Assembly: GCF_051414035.1 (NCBI RefSeq) | Contig: NZ_JBLKNW010000001.1 | Span: forward strand, 558,001-622,000 | Length of the DNA stretch: 64,000 nucleotides | Source: Halosimplex amylolyticum | GTDB lineage: Archaea > Halobacteriota > Halobacteria > Halobacteriales > Haloarculaceae | Direction: 5' to 3' | Shown: positions 44,887 through 54,296 of the stretch, one piece after another | Layout: each line of letters begins with the position of its first letter | How positions within the stretch are numbered: the stretch's first letter is position 1 | The notes under the pieces: generated by a model | Seen by the model: the letters and a program-made list of their open reading frames with translations, nothing else | Told to the model about the DNA's origin: nothing | Databases searched by the model: none | Translations under genes and position numbers: made by a program

Positions 44887-45978
44887 ACCGTCGGCGACAC
44901 CGGGCCCCTCGGACGCATCGTCGGAGAGTTCCGGACTGGACCAGTACTCGTGGTGGTCGTAGGCGCGGTAACAGGCGACGTCGTGGTCGTCCCCGACGGT
45001 GACGGGATCGGGCATCTCGCCGGTGCAGGCCTCGCGGGCCTCCGGACAGCGCGTGTGGAAGCGGCAGCCGCTCGGCGGGTTGCGCGGGTCCGGCACGTCG
45101 ATCTTCCGGAGCGGCGACTCGCCGCGGTCGGCCGCCTTGGGGTGGAGGTTCGGCGTCGCCCACATCAGCGCCTTCGTGTAGGGGTGCTGGGGGTTCCCCA
45201 GCACCTCGTCGATCGGACCGATCTCGACGAGTTCGCCGAGATACATGATCCCGATGCGACCGTCGGACTTGCCGGCGATGTAGCTGGCGTTCGAGAGGTT
45301 GTGGCTGATGAACAGGAAGGAGGTGTCGAAGGTGTCCTGCAGGTCGAGCATGAGGTCCATCATGTCGATCCGCAGCGACACGTCCAGCGCGCTGACGGCC
45401 TCGTCGGCGAGGATGAGGTCCGGGTTCATCAGCAGCGCGCGGATGAGCGCGATGCGCTGTTGTTCCCCGCCGGAGAGCTGGTGCGGGAAGCGCTTGGCGT
45501 AGTCCTCCGGCGGTTCCATCCCGACGCGGGCGAGCATCTCGTGGATGCGCTCGCGGCGCTCGAACGTGTCCATGTCCGGATGGCGCAGGCGCAGCGGCGC
45601 GCCCAGCGAGTGCTGGACGGTCTTGTTGGGGTTGAGCGAGGCGCCGGGGTCCTGGTGGATGATCTGCAGCGACTGGCGGATCTCCTCGAAGGGGATCTCG
45701 ACGTCTCCCTCGCCGTCTTTGGCCTTCCAGACGTCCTGGCCCTTGTACTTCACCGACCCGCCGGTGGGCCGCTGTGTACCGATGGCGGTCTTGCCGAGGG
45801 TGGTCTTCCCACAGCCGGACTCACCGACCAGCGCGACCACGTCGTTCTCGGGGATGTCGAGCGAGACGCCGTCGACCGCCTGGACGACTTCGGGGTCGTC
45901 GCCGAACGGGAGGATCGATCCCTCGGACTCGAAGTGGACTTCCACGTTCTCCATCGAGACGACGGGTTCGTCACTCAT
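44872..45978 (-). CDS. Opp/Dpp-type ABC transporter ATPase, F subunit
   Basis: 368 residues. Walker A GESGCGKT, signature LSGGEQQR, Walker B LILADEAVSALD, and the C-terminal oligopeptide-transporter domain with the cysteine cluster GCRFHTRCPEAREAC. Last gene of a five-gene operon and overlapping the D subunit by eight bases. Although Opp-type, many archaeal members move oligosaccharides, and the adjacent arabinofuranosidases favour arabino-oligosaccharide import. The acidic C-terminal end (SDDASEGPGVADGS) sits in the 22-bp repeat. Confidence 0.9.
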   Translation of the reverse strand: MSDEPVVSMENVEVHFESEGSILPFGDDPEVVQAVDGVSLDIPENDVVALVGESGCGKTTLGKTAIGTQRPTGGSVKYKGQDVWKAKDGEGDVEIPFEEIRQSLQIIHQDPGASLNPNKTVQHSLGAPLRLRHPDMDTFERRERIHEMLARVGMEPPEDYAKRFPHQLSGGEQQRIALIRALLMNPDLILADEAVSALDVSLRIDMMDLMLDLQDTFDTSFLFISHNLSNASYIAGKSDGRIGIMYLGELVEIGPIDEVLGNPQHPYTKALMWATPNLHPKAADRGESPLRKIDVPDPRNPPSGCRFHTRCPEAREACTGEMPDPVTVGDDHDVACYRAYDHHEYWSSPELSDDASEGPGVADGSTAD

Positions 45979-47023
45979 CGACGGTCACCTCCTGGATGTT
46001 CAGCGGGACTTCGTCTGGGACTCGCTCCACGTAGTGACAGGCCGCCGCGTGGGCGTCGTCGGCCCCGTCCAGCGGCGGGTCTTCGCGGACACAGGTCTCG
46101 TCTGCTATCGGGCACCGCGGGTGATACGAACAGCCGTCCGGGACGTTCACCGGGTCGGGAGCGGCTCCGTCGATGGGTTTCATCTCCTCGCGCGGCGTGT
46201 CGAGGTTCGGCGTCGCGTTCAGCAGCGCCCGCGTGTAGGGGTGTTTCGAACCGGTCAGGACGTCGTCGGCCGGCCCGACCTCGACGAACTCGAAGGCGTA
46301 CAGCACGGCCAGACGGTCGGCGAGGTTCGCAACCAGCGGCAGGTCGTGCGTGATGAAGACGATCGTGAGGTCACGCTCCCGAGCGATGTCCTTGATCAGT
46401 TCGATGATCGACCGCTGCATGAGCAGGTCGAGCGCGGCCGTCGGCTCGTCCATCACGAGCACCTCGGGTTCGAGGACGAGCGAGAGCGCGATGAGCGCGC
46501 GCTGGCTCATCCCGCCTGACAGTTCGTGCGGGTGCGATCCGAGCACCTGATCGGCTTCGAGATACAGGTCCGAGAGCAGCTCGCGAGCGCGTTCCATGCC
46601 TTCCTCGACGTCGTAGTCGTGGACGGAGAGCGTCTCGCGGAAGTGCTCCTCGATGGTCATCGTCGGGTTGAACGAGCTCATCGCGCCCTGGAACACCATG
46701 GCGATCTGCCGCCAGCGGATGTCCTTGATGTCGACGCCCGAGTCGTCCAGCAGATCGATCGACTCGCCGTCCTCGGGGTGGAACGCGATGTCCCCGGTGA
46801 GGACGCCGGGATCGACGACGGCGTCGAGCAACGCCGAGGCGAACATCGACTTGCCCGAGCCGGACTCGCCGACGACACCGAGGATCTCGCCGCGCTGGAT
46901 GTCGATGTCCACTTCGTCGAGGACGCGCGACTCGCCGCGGTCCATGTCGAACGACACGGAGATGTCGCGCACTTCGAAGATCGGGTCCGAGACGACCGCT
47001 GTGTGTGTCTGTTGCATCGTCAT
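45971..47023 (-). CDS. Opp/Dpp-type ABC transporter ATPase, D subunit
   Basis: 350 residues. Walker A GESGSGKS, signature LSGGMSQR, Walker B VLVMDEPTAALD, and a C-terminal cysteine cluster GCSYHPRCPIADETC. Pairs with the F subunit on the cytoplasmic face. Overlaps the C-permease gene by four bases and the F gene by eight. Confidence 0.9.
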   Translation of the reverse strand: MTMQQTHTAVVSDPIFEVRDISVSFDMDRGESRVLDEVDIDIQRGEILGVVGESGSGKSMFASALLDAVVDPGVLTGDIAFHPEDGESIDLLDDSGVDIKDIRWRQIAMVFQGAMSSFNPTMTIEEHFRETLSVHDYDVEEGMERARELLSDLYLEADQVLGSHPHELSGGMSQRALIALSLVLEPEVLVMDEPTAALDLLMQRSIIELIKDIARERDLTIVFITHDLPLVANLADRLAVLYAFEFVEVGPADDVLTGSKHPYTRALLNATPNLDTPREEMKPIDGAAPDPVNVPDGCSYHPRCPIADETCVREDPPLDGADDAHAAACHYVERVPDEVPLNIQEVTVDE

Positions 47024-48012
47024 TCTTGGTAGGGGGCGGTGTCGTCTTCGACGGTTTCAGCGTGACGCGCGCGGATGCGTGGGTTGAACAGTTTCTCGGT
47101 GCCCTGGGAGAACAACACGAGCCCGAAGGAGATGCCGACGATCGCGGCCATCGGGATCAGCAGCCAGTAGACCGAACTCAGCGAGTAGATGGCCCCGTTG
47201 TTGAATGCGCCGTTGAGCATGATCCCCCAGTTCTCGTGAGCCCCACCGAGCAGGCCCAGGTAGTACAGCCCGACGGAACCGAAGATGACCCCACGTGCGG
47301 AGTTGACGAAGTTGATCAGGACGTAGGGCATGATGTTCGGCAGGATATCGTCTTTGAGGATCCGCCGGGTGGGCGCGCCCATGATGCGCGAGGCCTCCAC
47401 GTAGGAGTGGTCGCGCAGCGAGAGCACCTGCGAGCGGATCGACCGCGCGAGGCCGGCCCAGGCGTTGACCGTCAACAGGATGCCGATGACCACGGGATTC
47501 GTCGGCTCGAACAGCGCCACCAGGAGGATGATGAGCGGCAGGCCGGGGATGGTCATCGCGATGTCCGTGAACGTCGTCAGGACGCGGTCGACGCGGCCGC
47601 CCTTGTACCCGGAGACGGTGCCGACGACCGTCGCGACGGCGGTCGAGAACACGGCGCCCGCGGCGATCATCTGGAGCATCGGCGGCGTCGCGTGGACGGT
47701 CGCCGACAGCAGGCTCTCGCCGAGATTGTTCGTCCCCAGCGGCACCGACCAGTCCTGAAGCGGGGGGGTCAGCCGGTCGCCCTGGCCCTGGACGGGCGGG
47801 TCGACCAGCACGACGCCGGCCGTGCCCATCAGGACGTACACGAAGATGATGATCGACCCGACCTGCGTGCGCCAGTCGTCCCACGCGACTCGCAGCGGCG
47901 TGAGCAGAGCCATATCGAACCACTCCCGGTAGATCTCGCCTTTCGACGCGGCCGCGTTACTCCCGGTCGCGTAGTCGTCCGACTGGCTGAACGAGGAGTT
48001 CTTCTCGGCCAT
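47020..48012 (-). CDS. Opp/Dpp-type ABC permease, C subunit
   Basis: 330 residues with the N-terminal OppC-like cytosolic segment (REWFDMALLTPLRVAWDD) and about six helices. The ABC-permease EAA-type loop is visible in DHSYVEASRIMGAPTRRILKDDILPN. One-base gap to the upstream B-permease gene. Forms the membrane channel with it. Confidence 0.9.
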   Translation of the reverse strand: MAEKNSSFSQSDDYATGSNAAASKGEIYREWFDMALLTPLRVAWDDWRTQVGSIIIFVYVLMGTAGVVLVDPPVQGQGDRLTPPLQDWSVPLGTNNLGESLLSATVHATPPMLQMIAAGAVFSTAVATVVGTVSGYKGGRVDRVLTTFTDIAMTIPGLPLIILLVALFEPTNPVVIGILLTVNAWAGLARSIRSQVLSLRDHSYVEASRIMGAPTRRILKDDILPNIMPYVLINFVNSARGVIFGSVGLYYLGLLGGAHENWGIMLNGAFNNGAIYSLSSVYWLLIPMAAIVGISFGLVLFSQGTEKLFNPRIRARHAETVEDDTAPYQE

Positions 48013-48013
48013 C

Positions 48014-49024
48014 TCAGTAGGCCTCCCGTGACGCGTTGTCGCTGATGCGCGGGTCGATCTTGCTGTAGGTGAGATCCGCGATGAGGATGCATATCAGCAC
48101 GGCGAGCGCGATGATCAGGAACCCGCCCATCATCAGCGGATAGTCCCGCGAGTTGATCGCCGAGAGGAGGTAGTAGCCCAGCCCCTCGTAGGCGAAGATC
48201 TGTTCGAGGATGACCGACCCGCCGAACATGAAGCCGATGGAGATCATGAAGTTCGTGTACATCGGGAGCACGGCGTTGCGGCCGACGTACCGCGTGGCGA
48301 TTCGGCGGCCGGGCACGCCTCGCAGGTGGGCGACGCGGATGTAGTCCTCGCCGATCTCCTGGATCGCGTTGCCGCGCATGGTGATCGCGACGCCGCCGAA
48401 GCCGGTGGCGACCAGCGACACGATCGGGAGGATCGCGTGGCGCAACACGCTGCCGATGAACTCGACGGAAAGCCCCGGCTCCAACCCCGACGCGTAGCGA
48501 CCGGACTGAGGGAGCCACCCGAGCTGGATCGAGACGACGTAGACCAGGAAGATCGCGGCGATGTAGTACGGCACGGAGTTGAGAAACATCGAGACGATGG
48601 TCGAACTGCTGTCGAAGCGAGTCCCTTCGAGGTAGGCCATGACCGCACCGAGCACGATCCCGAGTCCGAACGTGAGCAGGATCGAGACGGTGAGGAGGAA
48701 GATCGTCCACGGAGCGGCGTCGACGATGATGTCCGAGACGGGCCTGTTGTACCAGATCGACTGTCCGAAGTCCCCCTGGAGGATGCTCGTGACGTAGTTA
48801 AAATACTGGACGTGAAGGGGCGTCGACGGGTCGATGTTCGTGTAGGTCTCGACGAGGTTGTTGAGCTCTCGCATGTTGATCTCGTCGGACCCGCCGCTGC
48901 GCATCACCTGTGCCCTGATGAAGTCGGCGGGGCCACCCGGAATCGCTCGCACGAGGGCGAACGTGATGGTGACGACAGACACGAACGTGACGAACGCCTG
49001 TGCCACTCGTTTGGCTACGTACAT
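48014..49024 (-). CDS. Opp/Dpp-type ABC permease, B subunit
   Basis: 336 residues. OppB-like start MYVAKRVAQAFVTFVSVVTITF, a long first extracytoplasmic loop, and the EAA motif in EIGEDYIRVAHLRGVPGRRI. Second gene of the operon after the binding protein (73-base gap, then head-to-tail with the C subunit). Confidence 0.9.
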   Translation of the reverse strand: MYVAKRVAQAFVTFVSVVTITFALVRAIPGGPADFIRAQVMRSGGSDEINMRELNNLVETYTNIDPSTPLHVQYFNYVTSILQGDFGQSIWYNRPVSDIIVDAAPWTIFLLTVSILLTFGLGIVLGAVMAYLEGTRFDSSSTIVSMFLNSVPYYIAAIFLVYVVSIQLGWLPQSGRYASGLEPGLSVEFIGSVLRHAILPIVSLVATGFGGVAITMRGNAIQEIGEDYIRVAHLRGVPGRRIATRYVGRNAVLPMYTNFMISIGFMFGGSVILEQIFAYEGLGYYLLSAINSRDYPLMMGGFLIIALAVLICILIADLTYSKIDPRISDNASREAY

Positions 49025-49097
49025 CGATTATTGAAGAATGGTGGTATGCTGTGTCATAACTGTTTCGCTCGATGCATGTTCGACCGCGGGGCGGGGA

Positions 49098-50999
49098 TCA
49101 CGCCGATTTGGCCTGCAGCCAGCCGAACCGCGGGAGCCACCACAGCGGGAACTTGGCCTGGTACTTCGGGGAGTCCGTCGGCGGGATCTCCCAGTTGTCG
49201 GTCCGGTACCAGGTGGCGTCGTTGATCTCGTGGATCTGGAGCATCGGGAGCGTCTGGTTGGTGATCCACGCGATCTTGTCGGTCAGCTCCGTGTAGCGGT
49301 CGCCCTGCGCAACGAGCAGTTCGGACTGGAGCTTCGTGAGGTCGAACTCCTGGAGTTCGCCGTCGGGCTCGCCGACCGGCGGCGCCATCAACGAGGTCGC
49401 GTCGAGGCCGAGGAAGCCGGCGTCGACGTTGTAGTACTGGTCGAAGACGTAGTAGGGGCTCGACCGCTGGAGCGTCCACCCCGTCGCGGCGACCTTGTAG
49501 TTGTTGGCGAGGAAGTGGTCCGACCAGTAGGCCGACGCCTCGATAGTCTGCATCTGGGCGTCGATACCCTCGCTGGAGAGGTTGTCGGCGATCGTCTGGT
49601 AGAGCGGGTGCCAGTCGTTGTACGTCGGCACCTTGATCGTGAACTCGAACGGATCGCCGTTGGGCTTGTACCAGGTCCCGCCGTCCTTCTGATAGCCTTC
49701 CTCGCGGAGGAGCCGCCGCCCGCGCTCGGGGTCGCGGTAGCGGTGGAGCTGTTCGGCCATTCCGTCGGAGATTTTGTTCTTCCATCGGTCGCTCTGCTGG
49801 TTCTGGCCGTCGATGTTCCCGACGAGGCCGCTCGGGGCCTCGACCGGCTGTCCCCAGCGACCGTAGTTGTTCGCTGCGGCCTCGCGGTCGATGAACTCGG
49901 TGACCGCCTGGCGGACGCGGACGTTACCGAAGTCCTCGTCGTTGTGGTTGAACGGGAGCGACTGGCCCCACAGCGCGGGCAGGGCAGCCGACTCCATCGC
50001 GTCGGGGACGTTTTCGAAGACGGACTGGGGCGGGTTGTAGTTCCGGAAGGCGTCGACTTCCATCCCGACCAGGACGCTCGCGGTGTCGGTCGACACCTTC
50101 TCCAGGTCCCAGTAGTCCCAGTTGATGTTGTCCGCGTCGGGGTGGTGCTCGTATTTCTCCATCCGGAGGCGGCTACTCGAGATGTCCGACACCCGGAACG
50201 GGCCGTTACCCTTCGGTTCCTCGAAGGCGGCGTTCCGGAGGTCCGTGCGGATGCTATCGGTCGCGGTGGCCGTGGTCGCGTCCTCCCAGCGCTCGACGTA
50301 GTCCTTGTAGAGCCGCCAGGGGGTCTCGAGGGCGTAGTAGTTGAGACCGTCCATGAACAGCTCCTCGGCGATGGTGCCGTCGAGCGTGAGTTCGACGGAC
50401 TTCTCGCCGGCCCGGTTGATCTCCGTCCAGAGCTTCCCCAGCGAGCCGTTCGTGACGGTGTCGGTGACGAGTTTCGCGTAGAGGTCGTCGGCGTTCACGG
50501 GGTCTCCCGGGTCGCCGTTGTGCCAGGTGAGTCCGTCGCGGACTTTCAGCACCGCCCGCTCGCCCTCGAACTCGGTGACCTCGAGCGCGTAGGGTTCGAT
50601 CTCCTCCTTCGCGATGTGGTAGCGCTGGAACCAGTCGTTCTGCATCGCGTGCGAGAAGGGCTGTGTGAAGTTGAGGTGGTTGAACTGGTAGTTCGTCGGG
50701 TTGACGGTGATGCCCTCGGTCATGGCGTTGTCCGCGGGCTCGAAGTCTTCGGGTGGCGTGCCGCCACCGTCGCCGTCGCCGCCGTCACCGCCGTCGCCGC
50801 CGTCGCCGCCGTTACCACCGTCGCCGCCGCTGCCGTCGCCGCCGTTACCACCGTCGCCACCGTCGCCACCGTCACCGTTGTTTGAACACCCGGCTAGCGC
50901 CAGGGCGCCACCCATTGCCCCGGCACGGAGCACGTTCCGACGCGACACGCGCCGCCGTCGCTGTGCTGCACTCTCTGTTGGCTTGCCATCAGATGGCAT
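49098..50999 (-). CDS. Tat-lipoprotein substrate-binding protein of the Opp-type transporter
   Basis: 633 residues. Tat signal VSRRNVLRAGAMGGALALAG followed by a lipobox cysteine (LAGC), so it is anchored on the outer face. A flexible Gly/Asp linker (repeated GGDGG) of about 40 residues separates the lipid anchor from the binding domain. The SBP_bac_5-like body carries YTFKVRDGLTWHNGDP-like sequence (AVLKVRDGLTWHNGD). First gene of the operon; TATA at 51021-51030 sets the start. Likely captures oligosaccharides (arabino-oligomers) given the flanking GH51 genes, but peptides cannot be excluded. Confidence 0.9.
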   Translation of the reverse strand: MPSDGKPTESAAQRRRRVSRRNVLRAGAMGGALALAGCSNNGDGGDGGDGGNGGDGSGGDGGNGGDGGDGGDGGDGDGGGTPPEDFEPADNAMTEGITVNPTNYQFNHLNFTQPFSHAMQNDWFQRYHIAKEEIEPYALEVTEFEGERAVLKVRDGLTWHNGDPGDPVNADDLYAKLVTDTVTNGSLGKLWTEINRAGEKSVELTLDGTIAEELFMDGLNYYALETPWRLYKDYVERWEDATTATATDSIRTDLRNAAFEEPKGNGPFRVSDISSSRLRMEKYEHHPDADNINWDYWDLEKVSTDTASVLVGMEVDAFRNYNPPQSVFENVPDAMESAALPALWGQSLPFNHNDEDFGNVRVRQAVTEFIDREAAANNYGRWGQPVEAPSGLVGNIDGQNQQSDRWKNKISDGMAEQLHRYRDPERGRRLLREEGYQKDGGTWYKPNGDPFEFTIKVPTYNDWHPLYQTIADNLSSEGIDAQMQTIEASAYWSDHFLANNYKVAATGWTLQRSSPYYVFDQYYNVDAGFLGLDATSLMAPPVGEPDGELQEFDLTKLQSELLVAQGDRYTELTDKIAWITNQTLPMLQIHEINDATWYRTDNWEIPPTDSPKYQAKFPLWWLPRFGWLQAKSA

Positions 51000-51626
51000 G
51001 GCCTTTGGTACATTTCTCCCATTATATAAATTTGTCGGGGTCGTGCCGATCTAACGGGCTCGCGGGCCCGGGTCCACCTCTAACGGACGACCGAATGCGC
51101 CGCCGCCCACACATCCCGAATTCCTGTTCGATTGTCGCGAAGTACTGTTCAATTCTTTGGCGTTTACGTTCCGATAATCGTACTCTACGTGGTCGACGGT
51201 CGCTGGTCCGCGGTCGTCGCAGGTCGGGGTCGACGACTGCGAGACGCCGTCGCGACGACCTGCTGGTCGGCACAGTACTGCGAGGGCCGACGAGAGCCTG
51301 TAGGGACTCGACTCTGACGACGGTTCTTCCGTCGGAACCGTCCCGGTCTATGGTACTCTCCGACCGTCGGCTTCGGGGGCCGCAGCGTCTCTCGGAACCG
51401 AGAGATCCGGAGCAGTGTGGGGGAACGAAAGACGACAACACGGGAAAGAGTGACAGTCGGGAACTCCGGGACCGCGGACCGATACCGACCGGGACCGTGT
51501 ATCCATGAGGTGGGTGTGGTTGCTCCGATCGATCGTCCCGTCGACGGTCGCGGCGAATCCCGGGCCGTTAGGGAGCGCGACCCGCCGGAGAGCGGGGCGA
51601 TCGAAGGTACGGACCGCCTTCGGGCG
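51000..51626. other. 627-bp gap between transporter operon and cytoplasmic arabinofuranosidase
   Basis: No convincing gene. It has the transporter TATA at 51021-51030 and short open frames in all frames that lack start context. Both flanking genes are on the minus strand, so most of this is 3' untranslated region of the arabinofuranosidase gene plus transporter promoter. Confidence 0.5.
51021..51030 (-). promoter_or_regulatory. TATA box of the Opp-type transporter operon
   Basis: TTTATATAAT on the minus strand, about 27 bases before ATG 50999; close to the archaeal consensus. Confidence 0.65.
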
Positions 51627-53123
51627 TCACTCGACGGAGATGCCGGCGACCGTCGCCGGTTCGAGTTCGGCGGTGATGGTGCCGTCGTTGTCGACGCTCA
51701 CGTCGAGCTCGTCGGCGACGAACGCGTCGGCGTTGTCGGCGTCGACTTCCAGGTCGGGCTCCTGGCCCTCGAAGAGGACCCGGGCGTCGACGTCGTCGCC
51801 GGTCGCGTCCTCGACGGTGAACTCGATGGTGTGGGCGGCGCGGGTGTCGAGGTTCGTCGCGGTGACGTACACCTCGCCGTCCTCGTCGACCGAGGCCGAG
51901 GCGCCGACCAGCGGCAGTTCCTCGTCGTCGACCTCGCGCGTCGGCGTGTCGATCGAGGTGGTGACGGCCTCGTTGCCCTTGTGGGGCTTGTAGAGGTCGT
52001 AGACGCGGTAGGTCGGGCGCGCGAAGGCGTCGTCGCCTTGCGTCTCGACGAGGCACTGCAGGACGTTGACCGTCTGGGCGATGTTGGACATCGTCATCAC
52101 GTCGGCGTGGTCGTTGAAGATGTCGAGCACCGCGGCGGCCGACAGCGCGTCGAGGACGGTGCCGGGCTGTTCGAGGCCACTGGCGCCCTGGGCCTCGGGG
52201 TGCCACGAGCCCCACTCGTCGATGATGACGCCCACGTCGCGCGTCGACGCGAACGCGTTGATCGCGGAGGCGATCCGCTCGATGTGGTGGTCCATCTCCA
52301 GCGCCTCGAGGAGGAACTCGTCGTAGTCGTCCTCGTCGGACTCGGAGACGGACATGGTTCGCCCGTAGTAGTGGTGCAGCGTGAGGTGGTCGAGGGGGTA
52401 GTCGACGCCCCACGGCGTGCCGCCGACCTCCTCCATGAACTGGTGGTTCCAGTCGTGGCCCTCGAACCCGCAGGCGATGAGTTCGAGGTCGTGGTCGAGC
52501 ATGTGCGCGGTCTGGGTGCCGACGTACGTGGCGAAGCGGCGGTACTCCCGGGCGTACTGCTCGGGGTCCATCTGGCCGCCACAGCCCCAGTTCTCGTTAC
52601 CAAGGCCCCAGTATTTGACCTCGAAGGGCTCCTCGCGGCCGTTCTCGCGACGGCGGTCGGCGAGCGTGGTGTCGCCGTCGTAGTTGACGTACTCGACCCA
52701 GTCAGCCGCTTCCTGCGGGTCGCCGGAGCCGACGTTGGCGGCGAGGTACGCCTCGGTGCCGACGCGCTCGCAGAACTCGAGGAACTCGTGGGTACCGAAG
52801 CGGTTGGACTCCTCGGGGATCATCTCGCGACCCTGGCCCCAGAAGAGGTTCCGACGGCGGGGTCGCTCCTCGCGGGGGCCGACGCCGTCCTCCCACTGGT
52901 AGTCGTCGGCGAAACAGCCGCCGGGCCAGCGAAGCACGGGCATCTCTAGATCGTCGAGCAGTTCGACGACGTCCTCACGGAAGCCGTCCTCGTCGACGGA
53001 GTCGTCGGTGAAGATGCCGTCGTAGATGCACCGCCCGAGGTGTTCGGCGAAGTGGCCGTGGAGTTCGGGCTCGATGCGGTCGATACCTGCCTCTGTGTGA
53101 ACGGTGACGCGGGCGTTTGCCAT
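51627..53123 (-). CDS. Cytoplasmic GH51 alpha-L-arabinofuranosidase
   Basis: 498 residues, no signal peptide, normal GH51 length. Catalytic acid/base Glu177 in GLGNENWG and nucleophile Glu303 in IIDEWGSW, plus the family motif MPVLRWPGGCFADDYQWEDGVG near residue 60. Hydrolyses imported arabino-oligosaccharides to L-arabinose. The C-terminal about 110 residues are an acidic beta-sandwich domain. ATTTTATAC on the minus strand (53151-53159) about 30 bases before ATG fixes the start. Next to the Opp-type transporter (upstream of it in transcription) and to the pentose catabolic genes. Confidence 0.93.
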   Translation of the reverse strand: MANARVTVHTEAGIDRIEPELHGHFAEHLGRCIYDGIFTDDSVDEDGFREDVVELLDDLEMPVLRWPGGCFADDYQWEDGVGPREERPRRRNLFWGQGREMIPEESNRFGTHEFLEFCERVGTEAYLAANVGSGDPQEAADWVEYVNYDGDTTLADRRRENGREEPFEVKYWGLGNENWGCGGQMDPEQYAREYRRFATYVGTQTAHMLDHDLELIACGFEGHDWNHQFMEEVGGTPWGVDYPLDHLTLHHYYGRTMSVSESDEDDYDEFLLEALEMDHHIERIASAINAFASTRDVGVIIDEWGSWHPEAQGASGLEQPGTVLDALSAAAVLDIFNDHADVMTMSNIAQTVNVLQCLVETQGDDAFARPTYRVYDLYKPHKGNEAVTTSIDTPTREVDDEELPLVGASASVDEDGEVYVTATNLDTRAAHTIEFTVEDATGDDVDARVLFEGQEPDLEVDADNADAFVADELDVSVDNDGTITAELEPATVAGISVE

Positions 53124-53138
53124 ACAGGAGTACGGTAT

Positions 53139-53153
53139 TCCGAGGCGGTCGTA
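53139..53153. promoter_or_regulatory. Near-match to the regulon inverted repeat in the cytoplasmic GH51 promoter
   Basis: TCCGA-N5-TCGTA matches the core repeat TCCGA-N5-TCGGA except for one base in the second half. It overlaps the TATA region rather than lying upstream, so it is weaker evidence than the other three copies. Confidence 0.3.
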
Positions 53154-53159
53154 TAAAAT
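53151..53159 (-). promoter_or_regulatory. TATA box of the cytoplasmic GH51 gene
   Basis: ATTTTATAC on the minus strand, about 30 bases before ATG 53123. Confidence 0.6.
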
Positions 53160-53317
53160 GATCGGTCCGAGCGGCGCCGAGCGACAGGATACTGCCGCTG
53201 TGACGCCGCTCGGGCACGGGACAGACAGAGCGGTGACGGCCGCCGACGCGCCGTCGCGGGCGTGTCCGGACAGGACGACAGCGCGGCCAGCCGAGAGCTG
53301 TTCGCAGCGGGTCCGGC

Positions 53318-54187
53318 CTACAGCTGTTCGACGGTGTTCTCGAGCGTGCCGACGTTCTCGATCTCGATGCGGACCACGTCGTCTTCTTCGAGCGTCACGT
53401 CGTCCGGCGGGATGATCGACGTACCGGTGAGCAGGGCGGTCGACTCGGGTACCTCGTTGTAGCGGGTGTAGTAGTCGACCAGTTCCTCGCAGGTCCGGAC
53501 CATCTCGCTGGTCGAGGTCGAGTCCTCGAAGACTGTGGCGCCGTCGCGGACGATCTCCATCCGCATCTCCACGTCGAGCGGGTCGCCGATGGCCTCGTCG
53601 GTGGCGATGCAGGGGCCGATGGCGCAGCTCTTGGCGTAGATCTTGCTCTGGGGGAGGTAGAGCAGATTGTCGCGCTCGATGGACCGACTACACATGTCGT
53701 TACCGACGGTGTAGCCGACGATCTCGTCCTCGTAGAGGACGATCGTCATCTCGGGTTCGGGAACGTCCCAGTCGGAGTCGCCGCGGATCCCGACCGTCTC
53801 GTTCGGACCGACGGTCCGACTCGGCGTCGCCTTGAAGTACACCTCGGGGCGGTCGGCCTCGTAGGCGTCGAGGTACGCCTCGGCGAGTCCGCCCTCGTCC
53901 TCCCGGGACTCCTGGCTGATGGCGTACGTGACCCCGGCCCCCCAGATCTCGTCGGGGTCGAGCGGTCGAACGAGGTGTTCACGGACGGTCGAGAGTTCGA
54001 CGGTCGGAGCCTCGTCGATCAGGCCGCGGGCCACGTCGTCGACGGTTCCGTCCGTCAGCGAGGCCGCAGAAGCGAGTTCGAGAAACGACGTCGGTTCGGC
54101 TTCGGTGGCTGTGAGGTCGTAGGCTGCCGACTCGTCTTCGACGATCAGCGACGGAGACTCCCCTCGGGCGATTCGATAGTAACGCAT
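53318..54187 (-). CDS. xacE: FAH-family 2-keto-3-deoxypentonate dehydratase (XacE-like)
   Basis: 289 residues from ATG 54187, chosen over an upstream in-frame GTG because a CTTTATATCG TATA lies about 28 bases before it. Fumarylacetoacetate-hydrolase fold with metal-binding pair in VPEPEMTIVLY and the VGNDMCSRSIERDN loop. In Haloferax the FAH-superfamily enzyme of the pentose pathway converts 2-keto-3-deoxyxylonate or -arabinonate to alpha-ketoglutarate semialdehyde; the IclR regulator and enolase-family dehydratase next door support that reading. A different FAH hydrolase activity is the alternative. The inverted repeat at 54278-54296 is about 90 bases upstream. Confidence 0.8.
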   Translation of the reverse strand: MRYYRIARGESPSLIVEDESAAYDLTATEAEPTSFLELASAASLTDGTVDDVARGLIDEAPTVELSTVREHLVRPLDPDEIWGAGVTYAISQESREDEGGLAEAYLDAYEADRPEVYFKATPSRTVGPNETVGIRGDSDWDVPEPEMTIVLYEDEIVGYTVGNDMCSRSIERDNLLYLPQSKIYAKSCAIGPCIATDEAIGDPLDVEMRMEIVRDGATVFEDSTSTSEMVRTCEELVDYYTRYNEVPESTALLTGTSIIPPDDVTLEEDDVVRIEIENVGTLENTVEQL

Positions 54188-54209
54188 AGTCACTCATGGA
54201 GAGTTCTGC

Positions 54210-54219
54210 GATATAAAGG
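54210..54219 (-). promoter_or_regulatory. TATA box of the FAH-family dehydratase gene
   Basis: CTTTATATCG on the minus strand, about 28 bases before ATG 54187. Confidence 0.6.
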
Positions 54220-54277
54220 TTGCGTTGGTGTCGCCGTCCCACGGGAATCGGCGACGTGAGAGGGTGCCACAACCTCC

Positions 54278-54296
54278 ATCCGATATACTCGGATCA
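54278..54296. promoter_or_regulatory. Inverted repeat ATCCGA-N5-TCGGAT, candidate XacR operator 1
   Basis: Perfect half-sites with a five-base spacer (TATAC), about 60 bases upstream of the TATA box of the FAH-family dehydratase gene. Shares 17 of 19 bases with the copy at 57552-57570 and its core with 55088-55104. Confidence 0.65.

Noticed and set aside
44872..45978. Walker B DEA instead of DEP in the F-type ATPase
   Set aside because: This variation is frequent in Opp/Dpp F subunits and needs no special explanation.
51022..51441. 139-residue frame in the gap before the cytoplasmic GH51 gene
   Set aside because: Arginine-rich, no acidic bias, covers the transporter TATA box; most likely chance.
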